DNA of 64,000 bases from assembly GCF_022538055.1 (NCBI RefSeq), contig NZ_JAKZAM010000015.1:60130-124129 (forward strand), given 5' to 3'. Within the stretch, counting starts at the first letter, position 1; each line of letters opens with the position of its first letter. Below the pieces are notes generated by a model. It was not told where the DNA came from, did no database searches, and saw only the letters and a list, made by a program, of their open reading frames with translations. The position numbers and the translations under genes were made by a program. The stretch comes from Cognataquiflexum nitidum (GTDB taxonomy: Bacteria > Bacteroidota > Bacteroidia > Cytophagales > Cyclobacteriaceae). Below are positions 47,238-56,032 of the stretch, in pieces.

Positions 47238-48380
47238 ATGAATCCTTATATGAAAAAGCCAACTTTTCTAATTTGTTTGATAGTAATTGCACTATTTATT
47301 AAATGCACTCCAAAAACCGAAACGCAACAATTTCAATCCACTCCGCTCATTGTGATAGAGGATATCAACGAAAGGAAAGAAATGCTGTTTTCAGAAATAG
47401 GAAAGAATATTGACATCATTCAGCTTGACAATGACTGTTTGATGGGACAAATCAACAAATTGGTCTATTCAGATAATAAATTTTTTGCATTAGATATTGA
47501 CCAATGTGGATGTCTATGCTCTTTTGACGAAACAGGAAAATTAATCAATAAGCTTGATCTGAAGGTCGATACCAAATTTCAATTTGACGGCATTACCGAA
47601 ATGTTCATGGTTGAGGGAAACTTGGTTGTTCATGACGCATCGAGAAAAACAAACTTCCATTTAAACGAAAATCTGGAAGTGTTGAAAACTGAGAAATTAC
47701 CTTTTCAAGCAAATGCCATATTTCCATTTAACAGCAGTTGGTTGGTGTTTTTGAATTATATACAGCCGGAATACAAATATGATGTGCTGGTATATAACCC
47801 GGACAAAGAGGAAATAACAAATAATTTTCTTCCCATCCGGCAAGATGATTATGTGTATATCTATGAAGATCGATCTACTTTTAGTTTAAATAGAGATGGA
47901 AAAGTGTATTTTTCGAGGGCATTTAATGATACCATTTATTCCATAGATCAGGATTTTAATTTCTCGCCTGTGTACTATTTAGATTTTGGCAGTTCAAAAA
48001 CCCCTCCTGATTATCTATCTAAAATTGGAGATGCCATGGATTTGATGCGGGATTTTAGGGAAGCAAAATATACTTTTCTCTACGGGAATCCACATTTTAC
48101 ACGAAAAGGAGATATTCTAGCCCAAGTACAAAAAGGAAATTCGGGACAAAACATTTTGATAGACACCAAAAAAAATGAAGCATTTCTGTTTGATAATTTC
48201 AAAGACGATTATATCACCGGATTGCCATTTCATTCTCCAATTTTTTCAAATGAGAAACATTTCATTTTTGAGGTTTCATCTGAAATCTTGTCTAATTCGG
48301 GGAGTTTGAGTGAAGATATCATCATGAGGTTTAATCCTTCACCAGAAAATAATTTTCTGCTTTTTTTGGTTGAAAAGTAA
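47238..48380 (+). CDS. 6-bladed beta-propeller lipoprotein (full copy)
   Basis: 380 residues. The start may be 47238 or the ATG four codons later (MKKPTFLICL). Lipobox LFIKCTPKTE. Propeller features are LDIDQCGCLCSFDETGKLIN in blade 1, a VYIYEDRSTFSLNRDGKVYF blade, and a last blade ending NPSPENNFLLFLVEK. The CGCLC cluster in blade 1 is unusual for the family. Its first 140 bp after the signal are duplicated in the stump at 45739. A small exported peptide gene follows within 83 bp. Confidence 0.84.
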   Translation: MNPYMKKPTFLICLIVIALFIKCTPKTETQQFQSTPLIVIEDINERKEMLFSEIGKNIDIIQLDNDCLMGQINKLVYSDNKFFALDIDQCGCLCSFDETGKLINKLDLKVDTKFQFDGITEMFMVEGNLVVHDASRKTNFHLNENLEVLKTEKLPFQANAIFPFNSSWLVFLNYIQPEYKYDVLVYNPDKEEITNNFLPIRQDDYVYIYEDRSTFSLNRDGKVYFSRAFNDTIYSIDQDFNFSPVYYLDFGSSKTPPDYLSKIGDAMDLMRDFREAKYTFLYGNPHFTRKGDILAQVQKGNSGQNILIDTKKNEAFLFDNFKDDYITGLPFHSPIFSNEKHFIFEVSSEILSNSGSLSEDIIMRFNPSPENNFLLFLVEK

Positions 48381-48462
48381 ATCTACTGGTAAATCATGTT
48401 TTTCTAGAAGTACCGCACTGCTTGTGAGTGAGTGGAGATGTTTCGTTAAAACCGAATTTCTT

Positions 48463-48693
48463 ATGAAAAAGAATAAATTATTAATTACTATGTTTGCAAG
48501 TGTTGTCTTGTTTTTTGTCGTTACAAAATCTAAAAGCCAAGGAATAAATTACGAAGTAGAATATTCTATTTCAACAACAAGTAATGGGATTTATCTGGTA
48601 ACTACCTGCAATTCAAACTCAGGAGATGCATGTAATATGCCTGGGTCTATTCACAGAAGTAATATTTCAGCAATCTTGGCAGCAATCACATAA
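48463..48693 (+). CDS. Small exported peptide (76 residues), unknown
   Basis: The ATG at 48463 was chosen because it opens a classical signal peptide (MKKNKLLITMFASVVLFFVV). The longer frame from 48370 would bury this signal. The mature part of about 50 residues (GINYEVEYSIS, LVTTCNSNSGDACNMPG, ending AILAAIT) has two cysteines eight residues apart. It is rich in Ser, Thr and Asn and has no recognised domain. In Bacteroidota, propeller lipoprotein genes are often accompanied by small exported peptides such as NVEALA proteins; this could be an analogue, by position only. It is the last gene before a terminator. Confidence 0.6.
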   Translation: MKKNKLLITMFASVVLFFVVTKSKSQGINYEVEYSISTTSNGIYLVTTCNSNSGDACNMPGSIHRSNISAILAAIT

Positions 48694-48708
48694 AGTTTCC
48701 ATTTAAAG

Positions 48709-48739
48709 ATAGGGAGGCATATTTATGCTTCCCTATTTT
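48709..48739 (+). terminator. Terminator closing the propeller operon
   Basis: ATAGGGAGGCATA pairs with TATGCTTCCCTAT (one GT pair), followed by TTT. It lies 16 bp after the small peptide gene and ahead of the DUF4221-like gene. Confidence 0.8.
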
Positions 48740-48746
48740 CAAAATT

Positions 48747-49850
48747 ATGAAAAAACACTTCGCTTTTTTAATATTTTTTGGGTGTACGGCAACTTCACCC
48801 GATCTCCCCCAATTGGCTTTGGGGGATTCTCTTGAAATTGATTTTCAAGATACCCCGATGTTCAATGGAAGTTATTCCTGGGGATATTTTGAGGATTCCT
48901 TTTATTACACTTCTGACCATTTGGATTCTTTGGGATTACATGTTTTTTCCTTTGCTGAGTCAGATTGGGAATCAACTTATCTTCCATATGAAGGTCCAAA
49001 TGGATTGAAAAGGCATGATTCTTTTGTCATTTTGAATGATACTTTGGCTTTTCATGGGTTAAGTGGGAATTTTGGTTTTCAAATTGTAAATCTCAAAACC
49101 AAGCAGGTGAAGGATTATTATTTCATAGATAAAATGATAAATCCGGGCAAGGTAATTTTCCATTCTGTCTATTTTGATGGCGAAGTCATTGGATTCCCCA
49201 TCACGGAATACAAGGGCACCGATAATCCCGATTATACAAAGGAATCAATGATTTATGGTCTTTATTCCCTTGTAGATAAAGAATTTAGACATTTCATCCC
49301 CTTTCCTGAAGAGTTTCATGGGGATACATTCAGTACCAATTTTCTGAACCATACATTTTATGTAAAGGCAGATTCTATCCTTGTCAATTTCGCCAAATCA
49401 GATTATTTATATGGTTATGACTTGGAAGGAGATTTGATTTTACAAAAGCTTGCTAAGACTAAGGGTGTCAAAACGCAGAATCCCGGAAGAAAATCAGACC
49501 CGATGGAAAATATGGTCTTGAGTGAATTGGGAGGGAAGTATTCAGGATTGCTTTACGATGGCAGGGATTTTTATAGAATCGCCTTGACCTTTCCAGATGG
49601 ATTGAAAAAAAACAATTCAGATTTCTTATCCATCCAAGAAGCCTTTGCATCCTCCATCTTTCAAATCCTAAAGCTTGATAGTGATTTCAAGATAGTAGCG
49701 GAGGGTTCTTTTTCTGGTGCGCCTGGGCATGGAGGAATTGGGGATGGGCTTTATTTTGTAAAGAAGGGAATGGTTTATTTTTGGGATTTGAATAAAGGAG
49801 GGGTAGAAAATATTGAGAGATTCAAGCCTGTTGAATTAGAGAAGGAGTAA
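48747..49850 (+). CDS. DUF4221-like beta-propeller lipoprotein
   Basis: 367 residues with lipobox LIFFGCTA. The sequence has the EGPNG motif (YLPYEGPNGLKRHD near residue 78) and the extended LQYEGPNG-type layout of DUF4221 proteins, with regular propeller strands (DDSFVILNDTLAFHGLS-like segments, YFWDLNKGG near the end). The function is unknown. A related but different protein is encoded at 61129-62322. It is transcribed separately from the preceding cluster because a terminator lies between. The 205 bp to the next gene hold nothing recognisable except a promoter region. Confidence 0.78.
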   Translation: MKKHFAFLIFFGCTATSPDLPQLALGDSLEIDFQDTPMFNGSYSWGYFEDSFYYTSDHLDSLGLHVFSFAESDWESTYLPYEGPNGLKRHDSFVILNDTLAFHGLSGNFGFQIVNLKTKQVKDYYFIDKMINPGKVIFHSVYFDGEVIGFPITEYKGTDNPDYTKESMIYGLYSLVDKEFRHFIPFPEEFHGDTFSTNFLNHTFYVKADSILVNFAKSDYLYGYDLEGDLILQKLAKTKGVKTQNPGRKSDPMENMVLSELGGKYSGLLYDGRDFYRIALTFPDGLKKNNSDFLSIQEAFASSIFQILKLDSDFKIVAEGSFSGAPGHGGIGDGLYFVKKGMVYFWDLNKGGVENIERFKPVELEKE

Positions 49851-50055
49851 GATTTTGGCTTTAGAAAAAGAGCAAACGTTTTTCCCTGTTATCTTCAAAA
49901 TGAGTTTATTTAATTAAAAGTCATCGTGCTATACGATAAGTTTTTTCTTCAATATTTCATTTTGAACTGACTTTTTCAAACTTTTTAACATCTATCCTTT
50001 TGAATTTGTTTAATAACTTAGTTTATTGTAAGCCTATTCAATAACCCCGAGTAAT

Positions 50056-51123
50056 ATGCGTTTTGTCCATCTGTTTTTATTTGCCCTTGTCTTGATAGTG
50101 AGCGCTTCCTGCAAGGAAGAAAAAGCCGAAAGTCAGGATCAGCCCTTGGAGGCCTTCCGGGGCGAAGTGGCTGCTACTCCTGTCCGGATAGCCACAGCTG
50201 AGAAGCGGACTTTTGATTACCTGATCAATGCCTCCGGAAAAATCGAAGCTGCAGAGCAGGTCAAAGTCATCGCCGAGCGACCGGGATACCTCATTGAACT
50301 TACCGTGAAGGAAGGTGACTTTGTCGAAAAAGGCAAAATCCTCGCCCGCCTCGATCAGACTGAAAGCCTGCTGAACCTCGAAAAAGCCAAAATAGAACTT
50401 AAGAATGCTGAAGTGAATTATAAGTCCGAGATCCTGAGCTTCGAAAGCATCATGAACAGCGGTGATACCGACAGAATCACGCAGGTGCAGGAGCAGCTTA
50501 AAGCCAAGAGCGGGCTTTTTTCGGCTGAAATCGCCGTCAAGGAAGCGCAAATGGACCTAGACAAAACAATCATCAAATCACCGATATCAGGCAGAGTTGC
50601 CGACCTCAAGACCAAGCGGGGAAGCCTCGTCAAGTCGGGCGACGAAATGCTCGAAGTCATCAATACGGCTGCGCTCGAACTCAAAGTGAAAGTGCTGGAA
50701 TCCGACATCAACCTTATTTCCCTGGGCCAAAAAGCAGAAATCCTTCCCGTCGGTGGCGGGGAAGGAATCAGCGGTTCGGTCAGGAGTATCAATCCCAAAG
50801 TGGATGAAAACGGACTTGTCCAAGTCAATATCCTGATCAATGGAGGCAAAGGATTACTTCCCGGGATGAACGCCCGTGCCATCATCCGCGCACCACAAAA
50901 CAACAGCATCGTCGTACCCAAACAGGCTTTGGTCTACCGCTCCGGCAGGCCTGTGGTCTTCACCATCGAGAAAGAAGAATCCAAATGGAACTATGTCGAG
51001 GTCGGCAAGGACAACGGACAGGAAGTTGAAATCCTCAGCGGCATTGAATCCGGCATGACCGTAATTACTTCCAACAACCTGCAGCTTGCACATCAGGCTC
51101 CTGTACAAATCCTCAAAGACTAA
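50056..51123 (+). CDS. RND efflux periplasmic adaptor (membrane fusion protein) lipoprotein
   Basis: 355 residues with lipobox LIVSASCKEE. Standard adaptor order: barrel-sandwich half (NASGKIEAAEQVKVIAERPG, KEGDFVEKGKILARLDQ), a helical hairpin (residues about 110-170), the second lipoyl half (DLDKTIIKSPISGRVADL), a beta-barrel (VNILINGGKGLLPGMNARAI), and a membrane-proximal end. It links an RND permease to an outer-membrane channel. It is 5 bp from the first permease gene. No TolC-type channel gene lies in the window. Confidence 0.94.
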   Translation: MRFVHLFLFALVLIVSASCKEEKAESQDQPLEAFRGEVAATPVRIATAEKRTFDYLINASGKIEAAEQVKVIAERPGYLIELTVKEGDFVEKGKILARLDQTESLLNLEKAKIELKNAEVNYKSEILSFESIMNSGDTDRITQVQEQLKAKSGLFSAEIAVKEAQMDLDKTIIKSPISGRVADLKTKRGSLVKSGDEMLEVINTAALELKVKVLESDINLISLGQKAEILPVGGGEGISGSVRSINPKVDENGLVQVNILINGGKGLLPGMNARAIIRAPQNNSIVVPKQALVYRSGRPVVFTIEKEESKWNYVEVGKDNGQEVEILSGIESGMTVITSNNLQLAHQAPVQILKD

Positions 51124-51128
51124 GCGCT

Positions 51129-54100
51129 ATGGTAAGGTTTTTACTGGCAAGACCCATAGCTGTGTTGATGGTTTTTTTGGCCTTGATGGTCTTTTCGGTC
51201 ATCGTGTTCAGGACGCTTCCGATTTCACTTTTGCCTCCGATCGATGTCCCGCAGATTGTCATCAAGGTCAATTATCCCAACGCTTCTCCTGAGGCCATAG
51301 AGCAAAATGTGCTTTCCCCGATCAGGGAAGGCCTGATGACGCTCAATGGTCTGGAAGATGTCGAAAGCAAAGCCGGAAGCGAAACAGGTACCATCCGCCT
51401 GACTTTTGACTATGGCACCAAGATGGAACTGGCCTATATCGATGTCAATGAGAAGATCGACCGGCTTACCAACAGTCTCCCGTCGGACCTTACCCGTCCC
51501 CAAGTCATCCGGATCAATACCAATGACATTCCTGTCGTGCGGGTGCAGGTCATTCCCAAACCTGGATTTGACTTTGCAGAAATCAGTCAGTTGACCGAAA
51601 ATGTCCTGAAGAAAAGGATCGAACAGTTGGAAGGTGTTTCCCTTGTCGACATCAATGGCAAAAAGGAGCGCATCATCACCGTCACCCCTGACAAAGCTGC
51701 CCTCCGTGCCCTAGGCATGACGGAAGACAATGTGATCAATGCCATCCAATTTGGCAATGAAGAACTTCCCGGTATCAGTGTGGAGGACGGTCAGTTCAGG
51801 TATTACCTGCGGTTGGCGACGAGGGTGGATTCACCCGACGACATCATGAAGTTGCCCGTCACTTCCGACAAGGGAGTCACTGTAGATTTGGCAAGGGTGG
51901 CCACGGTGCAATACGAAACGAATGAGGTTTTGGGACACCACCTTTTTGGCGAAAAAGAGGGATTGGTCATCACCGTGCACAAGCAGGCTTCCGCCAAGAT
52001 GAACGAACTCCTTCCCAAGGTATATGAAGCCATAGATTTGTTCAAAGCGGATTACAACCAAGTGGATTTTGAGCTGACGCAAGACCAATCTGTCCTGCTC
52101 AATGCCGGCATCAGCAACCTGCAGACAAGTTTGCTTTTTGGTGGTTTGTTTGCTTTTGGGGTATTGTTCCTCTTTATGGGAAATTACCGCATGCCGATCA
52201 TTATCGGGATTTCCTTGCCGACTTCTTTGCTGATCAGTTTTCTGGTTTTTTACTTTTTCAAAATCTCGATCAATGTCATATCCCTATCAGGTCTCGCCTT
52301 GGGTTTGGGGATGTTGATAGACAATGCCATCATCGTATTGGACAATATCACCCGAAAGCGGCTTGACGGCTTACCGATATTTGAAGCCTGTGTACAGGGA
52401 GTCAATGAAGTCATGTCCGCTTTGGTCAGTTCGGTGCTGACGACCTTGGCGGTATTTATTCCTTTGGTGTTTTTGAGTGGGATATCGGGCGCTCTGTTTT
52501 TCGATCAGGCGGTTTCTGTGGCTGCGATTTTGGGGGTTTCCCTTTTGGTAGCGTTTATTTTCCTTCCGATGCTGTATCATTTTTTCTATAGAAAAAAGGC
52601 GGTTCAGGAAGAAAATGGAGACGACAGCAGGTTTTTTAAGATCATTTTAAAAGGCTATAAAAGCCTATTCAAAAAGGTTTTCAGTTATAAAAAACTCAGC
52701 TTTGGAATTTTCATTTTGCTGATCCCTGCTGGTTTGGCATTGGGCTATCTGCTCCAAGTCGAGGGCCTGCCACCGATAGAGAAGTTTGATGCGGTGGTGG
52801 AGATCGACTGGAACGAACCGATCGGCGTGGAGCAAAACAAAGACAGGGTATTGTCGATTTTGGAGGCCATGAAAGGCGCTTACCTGAAGTCGGAGACAGA
52901 CCTTGGGGTAAGGCAGTTTTTGCTATTTGATGGGGAAAGTTCCCTGCAGGAAGCCAACCTCTATTTCCTATTTGAGTCTCAGGAATCCAAATCTGTGCAG
53001 ATGCAAAGGTTGGAGGAATTGATTTTGGGCAATTATCCCAATGCCCAAATAGCTGTGTTGGATGCACCCAATGCTTTCGATCAGTTGTTTGCTTCCAACA
53101 TCCCCTTTTACGAAGTGAGATGGAAAGACCTGGCGACCAAAAAGCCGATCGAGGAAGGCAGGATGGATGAATGGCTGTCAGCATTTCCTGTGAAGGAATT
53201 TAGCCGTGGACCGGGATTACAGAAAGAAGCCTCGGTGATATTCAGATTGGATGGTGGCAAACTCGCGCTCTATGGGATCAGTCCCCGTGCCTTGCAAGAG
53301 CAGGTGAAGCAGTTGTTTGGGGTGTACCCGATTACCGACATCAAGCGGTTTGGGGAAATCACGCCGATAAAGCTAAAGGCCGACAAGACCAATTTTGAGC
53401 AGATTCTCAACAATAATTTCCTTCGGGGAAAAGACGGGAATGAATACGCACTGAGCAATTTCATCAGTTTTGATTATGAAAACCATTACAAATTTGTCAC
53501 TGCGGACAAAGGTGGTTTGTTCCAATCGGTGATACTAGATTCAAAAAACCCAACGGCCTACAATGCCGAAATCATCAATTGGGCGGCGGATAAGAATCTG
53601 GGTGTGTCGTTTTTTGGGCAGTATTTCAAAGATCAGGAGCGGATCAGAGAATTGGTTGGTATCCTTTTGATTTCGGTTTTGCTCCTTTATTTCATTCTTG
53701 CTGCGCAATTTGAGAGTTTTATTCAGCCATTGATCATCATCGCTACTTTGCCTTTGGGGATCGGGGGGGCGTTTATCATCCTCTTTCTTACCGGAACTTC
53801 CCTCAATGTCATGTCGGCGATTGGCTTGGTGGTCATGTTGGGAATCATGGTCAATGATGCCATCCTGAAAATCGATACAATCAATAGATTGAAGGTTCAG
53901 TACAGTCATCTTTCGGGGAGGGATGCTTTGGATAAAGCCTTGTATGAAGCAGGACAAATCAGGTTGAAACCTATTCTGATGACTTCGATCACGACCATTT
54001 TGGCTTTATTGCCGGTGGTTTTCTCCAGCGGATTGGGTGCGGACCTGCAGCGGCCACTGGTTTTTTCCGTCATCGGCGGTCTGACCATCGGGACATTTAC

Positions 54101-54194
54101 GGCGCTGTATTTCGTGCCTTTGGCTTATTGGTTTATAGCGGGGGGCGTGCGTCATTCTGAGGGAGGAACGACCGAAGAATCTCTGTTCAAATAA
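51129..54194 (+). CDS. RND efflux permease, first of two; C-terminus encoded by repeat DNA
   Basis: A 1,021-residue AcrB-superfamily proton-driven exporter with 12 membrane helices and two large periplasmic loops. N-terminus MVRFLLARPIAVLMVFL; PPIDVPQIVIKVNYPNASPE; helix 4 GMLIDNAIIVLDNI with the proton-relay Asp; helix 10 GIMVNDAILKID. The last 15 residues (VRHSEGGTTEESLFK) are encoded by a half of the palindromic repeat that fills the region up to 56 kb, so the native C-terminus was replaced or extended. The second permease (56105) would normally follow at once in the operon. Confidence 0.95.
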   Translation: MVRFLLARPIAVLMVFLALMVFSVIVFRTLPISLLPPIDVPQIVIKVNYPNASPEAIEQNVLSPIREGLMTLNGLEDVESKAGSETGTIRLTFDYGTKMELAYIDVNEKIDRLTNSLPSDLTRPQVIRINTNDIPVVRVQVIPKPGFDFAEISQLTENVLKKRIEQLEGVSLVDINGKKERIITVTPDKAALRALGMTEDNVINAIQFGNEELPGISVEDGQFRYYLRLATRVDSPDDIMKLPVTSDKGVTVDLARVATVQYETNEVLGHHLFGEKEGLVITVHKQASAKMNELLPKVYEAIDLFKADYNQVDFELTQDQSVLLNAGISNLQTSLLFGGLFAFGVLFLFMGNYRMPIIIGISLPTSLLISFLVFYFFKISINVISLSGLALGLGMLIDNAIIVLDNITRKRLDGLPIFEACVQGVNEVMSALVSSVLTTLAVFIPLVFLSGISGALFFDQAVSVAAILGVSLLVAFIFLPMLYHFFYRKKAVQEENGDDSRFFKIILKGYKSLFKKVFSYKKLSFGIFILLIPAGLALGYLLQVEGLPPIEKFDAVVEIDWNEPIGVEQNKDRVLSILEAMKGAYLKSETDLGVRQFLLFDGESSLQEANLYFLFESQESKSVQMQRLEELILGNYPNAQIAVLDAPNAFDQLFASNIPFYEVRWKDLATKKPIEEGRMDEWLSAFPVKEFSRGPGLQKEASVIFRLDGGKLALYGISPRALQEQVKQLFGVYPITDIKRFGEITPIKLKADKTNFEQILNNNFLRGKDGNEYALSNFISFDYENHYKFVTADKGGLFQSVILDSKNPTAYNAEIINWAADKNLGVSFFGQYFKDQERIRELVGILLISVLLLYFILAAQFESFIQPLIIIATLPLGIGGAFIILFLTGTSLNVMSAIGLVVMLGIMVNDAILKIDTINRLKVQYSHLSGRDALDKALYEAGQIRLKPILMTSITTILALLPVVFSSGLGADLQRPLVFSVIGGLTIGTFTALYFVPLAYWFIAGGVRHSEGGTTEESLFK

Positions 54195-54679
54195 TGATAG
54201 AGACTCTTCACTGCGTTCAGAGTGACGGATAGCAACCGTCATTCTGAATCCGAGGTACGAAGATGAAGAATCTCTTTCTTGGAGGGTTTGAGACTCTTCG
54301 CTTCACTCAGAGTGACGGATAGCAACCGTCATTCTGAAGGAGGAACGACTGAAGAATCTCAGTTAAAATAATGATAGAGACTCTTCACTGCGTTCAGAGT
54401 GACGGATAGCAACCGTCATTCTGAATCCGAGGTACGAGGATGAAGAATCTCTTTCTTGGAGGGTTTGAGACTCTTCGCTTCACTCAGAGTGACGGATAGC
54501 GACCGTCATTCTGAGGGAGGAACGACTGAAGAATCTCATTAAAATTAAGGATTGAGACTCTTCGCTACACTCAGAGTGACGGTTGGGTCCGTCATTCTGA
54601 ATCCGAGGTACGAGGATGAAGAATCTCTTATTATAAAAGTATAGAGACTCTTCACTGCGTTCAGAGTGACGGATAGCGA

Positions 54680-55084
54680 CCGTCATTCTGAGGGAGGAAC
54701 GACCGAAGTATCTCAATAAATATACAATCAGTAGTGAATGAATAGGGTTTTATGCAAAAAGGGGGAGCAGTTTATATTTTAACAAATAAAAATAAAACCA
54801 CTTTGTATATAGGTGTTACTAATGACTTACAGAGAAGAATCTATGAACATCAAAACGGGCTTAATCCAAACTCATTTGTTGCTAAATACAACCTATTTCA
54901 GTTGGTTTATTATGAAGGTTTTCATTCAATTGAAGAAGCAATTATGAGAGAAAAACAATTAAAGGGTTGGACTAGGAAGAAAAAAGAGGTTTTGATTTTC
55001 AGCACTAATGAAAGTTGGAAAGATTTAACTGAAGAAATAATGAGTTGGTGAAATAGGGACTCTTCGCTTCACTCAGAGTGACGG
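54680..55084 (+). mobile_element. Putative GIY-YIG element, copy 1 (terminal half-sites plus nuclease gene)
   Basis: A right-type half-site (54680-54714, CCGTCATTCTGA to AAGTATCTC) and a left-type half-site (55056-55084, GGGACTCTTC to GAGTGACGG) enclose a single gene for a GIY-YIG nuclease. The half-sites are inverted relative to each other and match those of the gene-less 85-bp units. The arrangement equals an autonomous element with terminal inverted repeats; mobility is inferred. Confidence 0.5.
54752..55051 (+). CDS. GIY-YIG nuclease family protein, copy 1
   Basis: A 99-residue single-domain GIY-YIG protein of the UvrC-N/YhbQ-like type. The motif is present as AVYILTNKNKTTLYIGVTND, with the catalytic Arg in LQRRIYEH. 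The conserved Glu lies in HSIEEAIMREKQLKGW, and the tail is TRKKKEVLIF to WKDLTEEI. It has no DNA-binding domain beyond the nuclease. The translated sequence is identical to that of 55517-55816. It sits between the two half-sites of a palindromic element and has a TA-rich leader (54715-54751). Confidence 0.88.
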   Translation: MQKGGAVYILTNKNKTTLYIGVTNDLQRRIYEHQNGLNPNSFVAKYNLFQLVYYEGFHSIEEAIMREKQLKGWTRKKKEVLIFSTNESWKDLTEEIMSW

Positions 55085-55444
55085 TTGGGTCCGTCATTCT
55101 GAATCCGAGGTATGAGGATGAAGAATCTCTTGTTTGAAAAGGAAAGAGACTCTTCACTGCGTTCAGAGTGACGGTTGGGTCCGTCATTCTGAAGGAGGAA
55201 CGACTGAAGAATCTCATTAAAATTAAGGATTGAGACTCTTCGCTTCACTCAGAGTGACGGATAGCAACCGTCATTCTGAAGGAGGAACGACTGAAGAATC
55301 CCATTAAAATTAAGGATTGAGACTCTTCGCTACACTCAGAGTGACGGTTGGGTCCGTCATTCTGAATCCGAGGTACGAGGATGAAGAATCTCTTATTATA
55401 AAAGTATAGAGACTCTTCACTGCGTTCAGAGTGACGGATAGCGA

Positions 55445-55849
55445 CCGTCATTCTGAGGGAGGAACGACCGAAGTATCTCAATAAATATACAATCAGTAGT
55501 GAATGAATAGGGTTTTATGCAAAAAGGGGGAGCAGTTTATATTTTAACAAATAAAAATAAAACCACTTTGTATATAGGTGTTACTAATGACTTACAGAGA
55601 AGAATCTATGAACATCAAAACGGGCTTAATCCAAACTCATTTGTTGCTAAATACAACCTATTTCAGTTGGTTTATTATGAAGGTTTTCATTCAATTGAAG
55701 AAGCAATTATGAGAGAAAAACAATTAAAGGGTTGGACTAGGAAGAAAAAAGAGGTTTTGATTTTCAGCACTAATGAAAGTTGGAAAGATTTAACTGAAGA
55801 AATAATGAGTTGGTGAAATAGGGACTCTTCGCTACACTCAGAGTGACGG
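55445..55849 (+). mobile_element. Putative GIY-YIG element, copy 2
   Basis: Exact counterpart of 54680-55084 at a distance of 765 bp, with the same half-sites and an identical nuclease gene. It is part of a direct tandem duplication that also includes the neighbouring palindromes. Confidence 0.5.
55517..55816 (+). CDS. GIY-YIG nuclease family protein, copy 2
   Basis: Same 99 residues as the protein at 54752-55051 and, as read here, the same nucleotide sequence. The identity shows the duplication is very recent or kept by conversion. The features and expected activity (a magnesium-dependent DNA nick or cut by the GIY-YIG fold) are as for copy 1. Confidence 0.88.
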   Translation: MQKGGAVYILTNKNKTTLYIGVTNDLQRRIYEHQNGLNPNSFVAKYNLFQLVYYEGFHSIEEAIMREKQLKGWTRKKKEVLIFSTNESWKDLTEEIMSW

Positions 55850-56032
55850 TTGGGTCCGTCATTCTGAATCCGAGGTACGAGGATGAAGAATCTCTTTCTT
55901 GGAGGGTTTGAGACTCTTCGCTTCACTCAGAGTGACGGATAGCAACCGTCATTCTGAAGGAGGAACGACTGAAGAATCTCATTAAAATTAAGGATTGAGA
56001 CTCTTCGCTACACTCAGAGTGACGGACACCGC

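Larger units (their letters stand above)
54147..56029. repeat. Array of palindromic elements (about 14 half-pair units)
   Basis: Right-type halves (CCGTCATTCTGA to GAAGAATCTC) alternate with left-type halves (GAGACTCTTC to CAGAGTGACGG). They start inside the permease gene at 54147 and end near 56029. Left halves start near 54201, 54290, 54378, 54467, 54555, 54644, 55056, 55147, 55232, 55320, 55409, 55821, 55909 and 55997. Each right-spacer-left unit is about 80-90 bp and can fold into a long hairpin; linkers are ATAGCAA, ATAGCGA or TTGGGT. Two units instead contain a GIY-YIG gene. The array has no CRISPR-like spacers. Confidence 0.85.

Noticed and set aside
54480..55926. Minus-strand ORFs with RHSERSEES segments
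   Set aside because: They are translations of the palindromic half-sites and have no independent conservation.
54195..56029. CRISPR-like appearance of regularly spaced repeats
   Set aside because: The repeats are long imperfect palindromes with short conserved linkers and no unique spacers, and no cas genes are present.
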